Of a stretch of 31,781 nucleotides of DNA, positions 29,762 to 31,781 are shown piece by piece. The stretch covers positions 1 to 31,781 of the forward strand of contig CAZPUJ010000043.1 of the NCBI GenBank assembly GCA_964589725.1, given 5' to 3'. Below the pieces are notes generated by a model. The model saw nothing but the letters and a program-made list of their open reading frames with translations, did no database searches and was not told where the DNA came from. How positions within the stretch are numbered: position 1 is the first letter of the stretch; every line of letters begins with the position of its first letter. Source of the stretch: CAYSHJ01 sp964589725 (GTDB lineage: Bacteria > Planctomycetota > Planctomycetia > Planctomycetales > Planctomycetaceae). The translations under genes were made by a program, and so were the position numbers.

Positions 29762-31129
29762 CTATTCGTCTTGCGGTGACGGGCCGCGCGGCCTCTGCTG
29801 GTCCGCTTCTCGCCGCTTCTGGCTGAGCTTGCGGAAGTAATTGGGAATCATCTGCGACAACTGGGCCAAACCGGGCCCCATGTCGAAAAGTGACTGAACG
29901 TCGCACCTGTACCCCGGGTGCAGCAACTGGAGCAGAGCAGGGATCGCCTCACGGCGCCTGGGCGATGGCAGGTAACGGTGCCGATGCCTCCCGAGTGCCA
30001 CGGAGACGATCCACTTCAAGTCCAATTCGAGGTTTCGCGAGCGGAGCCCCACCGTGTACGTGGAATTGGGAGGGACATCTTCGCTGGGCGGACCGTGCAG
30101 ATACAAGTCGGCGAGCCGCGCGGGGAAATCCATGCCGCTGTGGACCGCCAGTGGCAAAGAACCCCAGACCCTGCCGTTGATCTCCAACAGCTTGGGGCCC
30201 TCGACGCCGATCTTAAATTCGACCATGGCAAGCCCCGTCCAATTCAGTTCCCGTAGCAAGCGCACCGAATGATCGTAGAGCGTCGCGTCGAGTGCCACGC
30301 TCTCCCGCATCGCGCTGGGACCGCCCGTGACGGGGAATTCGCGTAGGCGCCGGTGCTGAAACGCCGCCAATGGACGGCCTTCGTGCATGAGTATCTCAAC
30401 GCCAACTCCGGTGCCAGGATAGTATTCTTGCATGAGCACAGGGAAACGGCTCCCTAGCCCCTCAACCGACTCGCGAAGCCCGTCCTCGCAGTCCGCGTAG
30501 CATGTTCCGAATTTCTCCATCCGCTGGTCTGGGCCGCGCAAGCAGGAGGCGACTGTTTTCAGCACAACTGGCCAGCGCAGGTCCTTGGCGTCCATGGCGG
30601 CTTGTTGGGGAGTCATGCAGAGACGCGTCTGCGGCGCGGGAATGCCAAGCTTCTGGGCCAGTTCAAAGGTCTTCCATTTATCCGCAGCGATGGCCAAGGC
30701 TTCGGCCGTCGGCATTGCTAGCCGGCTAATTTGTGCGAACCGTGCCCGCGCTGCGGAGAGCGGAAAAATCACCGCGTCCGTGACCGGAACGATCAGGTCC
30801 ACAGACTCTCGCCGAGCCGCCTGCTCGAGCACATCGACGAACAGTTGCGGCTCCGTAGCCGGGTTCGGATAAACTAATTGCCCCGCCACCCAGCGACAGC
30901 GAAAGCCTGGGCTATGGCGGTCGGAGTCGGCGGCAATGACCCGGCAGCCCCGCTTTCCGAGCGAGCGGAGGATGGAAATGGCGCTGCCGCGGCCAGAGTC
31001 GGTCACCAAAACCGTTCGTCCAGCAAGGCCCGCCGAACGAGGGGCTGCGGACGATAAAGGGACGGCGGCCCACTCGCCGACGTCGGCGGCACCAGCGTCA
31101 ATCGAACGAACTAGTGGCGCTTGGTTCAT
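29762..31129 (-). CDS. ATP-grasp family ligase
   Basis: This 455-residue protein has a pre-ATP-grasp Rossmann part (about 38-150: RTVLVTDSGRGSAISILRSLGKRGCRVIAAD), as in CarB- and PylC-like proteins. An ATP-grasp domain follows: WPVVLKTVASC, VLMQEYYPGTGVGVEIL and the metal ligands in MVEFKI and LLEINGRVWGSL. The family joins a carboxylate to an amine or thiol through an acyl-phosphate; the substrate is unknown. The C-terminal 100 residues are Arg-rich and unrecognised. The ATG at 31129 overlaps the stop of the upstream HprK-like gene by ATGA, so the two are translationally coupled and probably work together. Confidence 0.82.
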   Translation of the reverse strand: MNQAPLVRSIDAGAADVGEWAAVPLSSAAPRSAGLAGRTVLVTDSGRGSAISILRSLGKRGCRVIAADSDRHSPGFRCRWVAGQLVYPNPATEPQLFVDVLEQAARRESVDLIVPVTDAVIFPLSAARARFAQISRLAMPTAEALAIAADKWKTFELAQKLGIPAPQTRLCMTPQQAAMDAKDLRWPVVLKTVASCLRGPDQRMEKFGTCYADCEDGLRESVEGLGSRFPVLMQEYYPGTGVGVEILMHEGRPLAAFQHRRLREFPVTGGPSAMRESVALDATLYDHSVRLLRELNWTGLAMVEFKIGVEGPKLLEINGRVWGSLPLAVHSGMDFPARLADLYLHGPPSEDVPPNSTYTVGLRSRNLELDLKWIVSVALGRHRHRYLPSPRRREAIPALLQLLHPGYRCDVQSLFDMGPGLAQLSQMIPNYFRKLSQKRREADQQRPRGPSPQDE

Positions 31130-31781
31130 GTCATCCTCATAAGTCTGGGGGCCGGTAATGGCGGCAGTTCGGGACCGATGGCCTTAAACAACGACGGAAT
31201 CGAAATTGGATACGGATGTCGCACCGCGAAAGCGGGCTTGTTCGCAAGGAACTCGGAGAGCAGCGCCCGCTCCTGTTGCTCCACATTCTCCAGTAGTTCG
31301 TTAACGACGTTTGGAAACGCGAACCGGAACCTCCGGTAGTACGACCACAGACCGGTCCGCTCCTCTTGCAGCGACGCCACCATTCTTGCCGCGACCTCCG
31401 CCGGGTCGATCGTTTCGACCACGACCTCGGGGGCGTCGTGGCTAGCCGCGAAGATCAGCAGGTCCAGGCTACCCTCCAGCGGACCGAACGCTTCGCCAAA
31501 GAGCTGTTTTGGCGGCAGTTGCACGTAGTGCTGCCGTTTCAACAAGCTCGCCAGGCGGCCGGCCGTCCGCCGGGAGAGGGATCCGCCGTTCGGCTTGCCT
31601 GCTGCCAAACGGTCAACGAACTCAATCGCCAGCCGCAGGCCCCGGAGCCGGAAACGGTCGCTACGCCGGACTCGTTTCCAATACTGGGGCAGTTCCCGGA
31701 GATGCCAGTCCCAGAGCCGAATCGGTTCGGGGATGCCGTACATCCGGCCGTCGCGGGTGAGGTAAATCCATTCGTCGCCGA
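31126..31781 (-). CDS. HprK-like kinase, C-terminal part (partial, 5' end off right edge)
   Basis: The frame continues in-frame to the right edge. A downstream ATG at 31743 is inside the protein, because GDEWIYLTRDGR lies just before it. That segment followed by MYGIPEPIRLW resembles the D-D/E-W...DG...P.P..L stretch of HPr kinase-like proteins (PEP carboxykinase-type fold), seen in HprK-related proteins of polysaccharide and peptide-modification clusters. The P-loop would lie beyond the window, so the family call rests on this one region. The remaining 190 residues are helical and unrecognised. Its stop overlaps the start of the ATP-grasp gene. Confidence 0.5.
   Translation of the reverse strand, partial: GDEWIYLTRDGRMYGIPEPIRLWDWHLRELPQYWKRVRRSDRFRLRGLRLAIEFVDRLAAGKPNGGSLSRRTAGRLASLLKRQHYVQLPPKQLFGEAFGPLEGSLDLLIFAASHDAPEVVVETIDPAEVAARMVASLQEERTGLWSYYRRFRFAFPNVVNELLENVEQQERALLSEFLANKPAFAVRHPYPISIPSLFKAIGPELPPLPAPRLMRMT

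Overview
The window looks like a chromosomal segment of a planctomycete (class Planctomycetia), fairly GC-rich. Four things point there. Two giant secreted proteins carry the LEDRxLL motif near their N-termini. There is a CxxCH haem protein fused to a beta-propeller and HEAT-like repeats, a solitary DUF1501 protein with a twin-arginine signal, and a high density of secreted hydrolases and beta-propeller proteins. No rRNA, tRNA, CRISPR array or intact insertion sequence was recognised.

Left part (1-8525): a minus-strand surface protein with a beta-helix and RTX repeats runs off the left edge. A gap of about 490 bp with several hairpins follows, then a plus-strand DedA/VTT membrane protein. Next is a minus-strand pair: a PQQ-type beta-propeller protein and, downstream of it, the haem protein. 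The haem gene is split by a frameshift at a 7-bp tandem repeat.

Middle (8778-16187): a plus-strand pair encodes a secreted alpha/beta hydrolase with a possible FliL-like tail and an SGNH hydrolase joined to FG-GAP repeats. It meets a minus-strand phytanoyl-CoA dioxygenase-like gene. A scrap of transposase separates that gene from gyrA, whose product has a 60-residue acidic insertion and an unusual quinolone-pocket sequence.

Right part (16188-31781): a gap with a nested palindromic (REPIN-like) element lies upstream of gyrA. Then come a large membrane protein with a spermidine-synthase-like domain (minus), xylA (plus), a DUF1501 gene (minus) and trpC (plus). A 1650-residue mosaic protein follows on the minus strand: a metallophosphatase, two DNRLRE modules around four 120-residue repeats, and a metzincin-like peptidase with a decayed second copy. 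After an AT-rich gap, an ATP-grasp ligase gene overlaps by 4 nt the end of an HprK-like kinase gene that runs off the right edge.

Most genes are single units or pairs, not one pathway. xylA, trpC and gyrA are housekeeping genes set among secreted or surface-protein genes. All four tail-to-tail gene junctions are short and hold a small hairpin. Function calls come from reading motifs by eye; no database search was possible.
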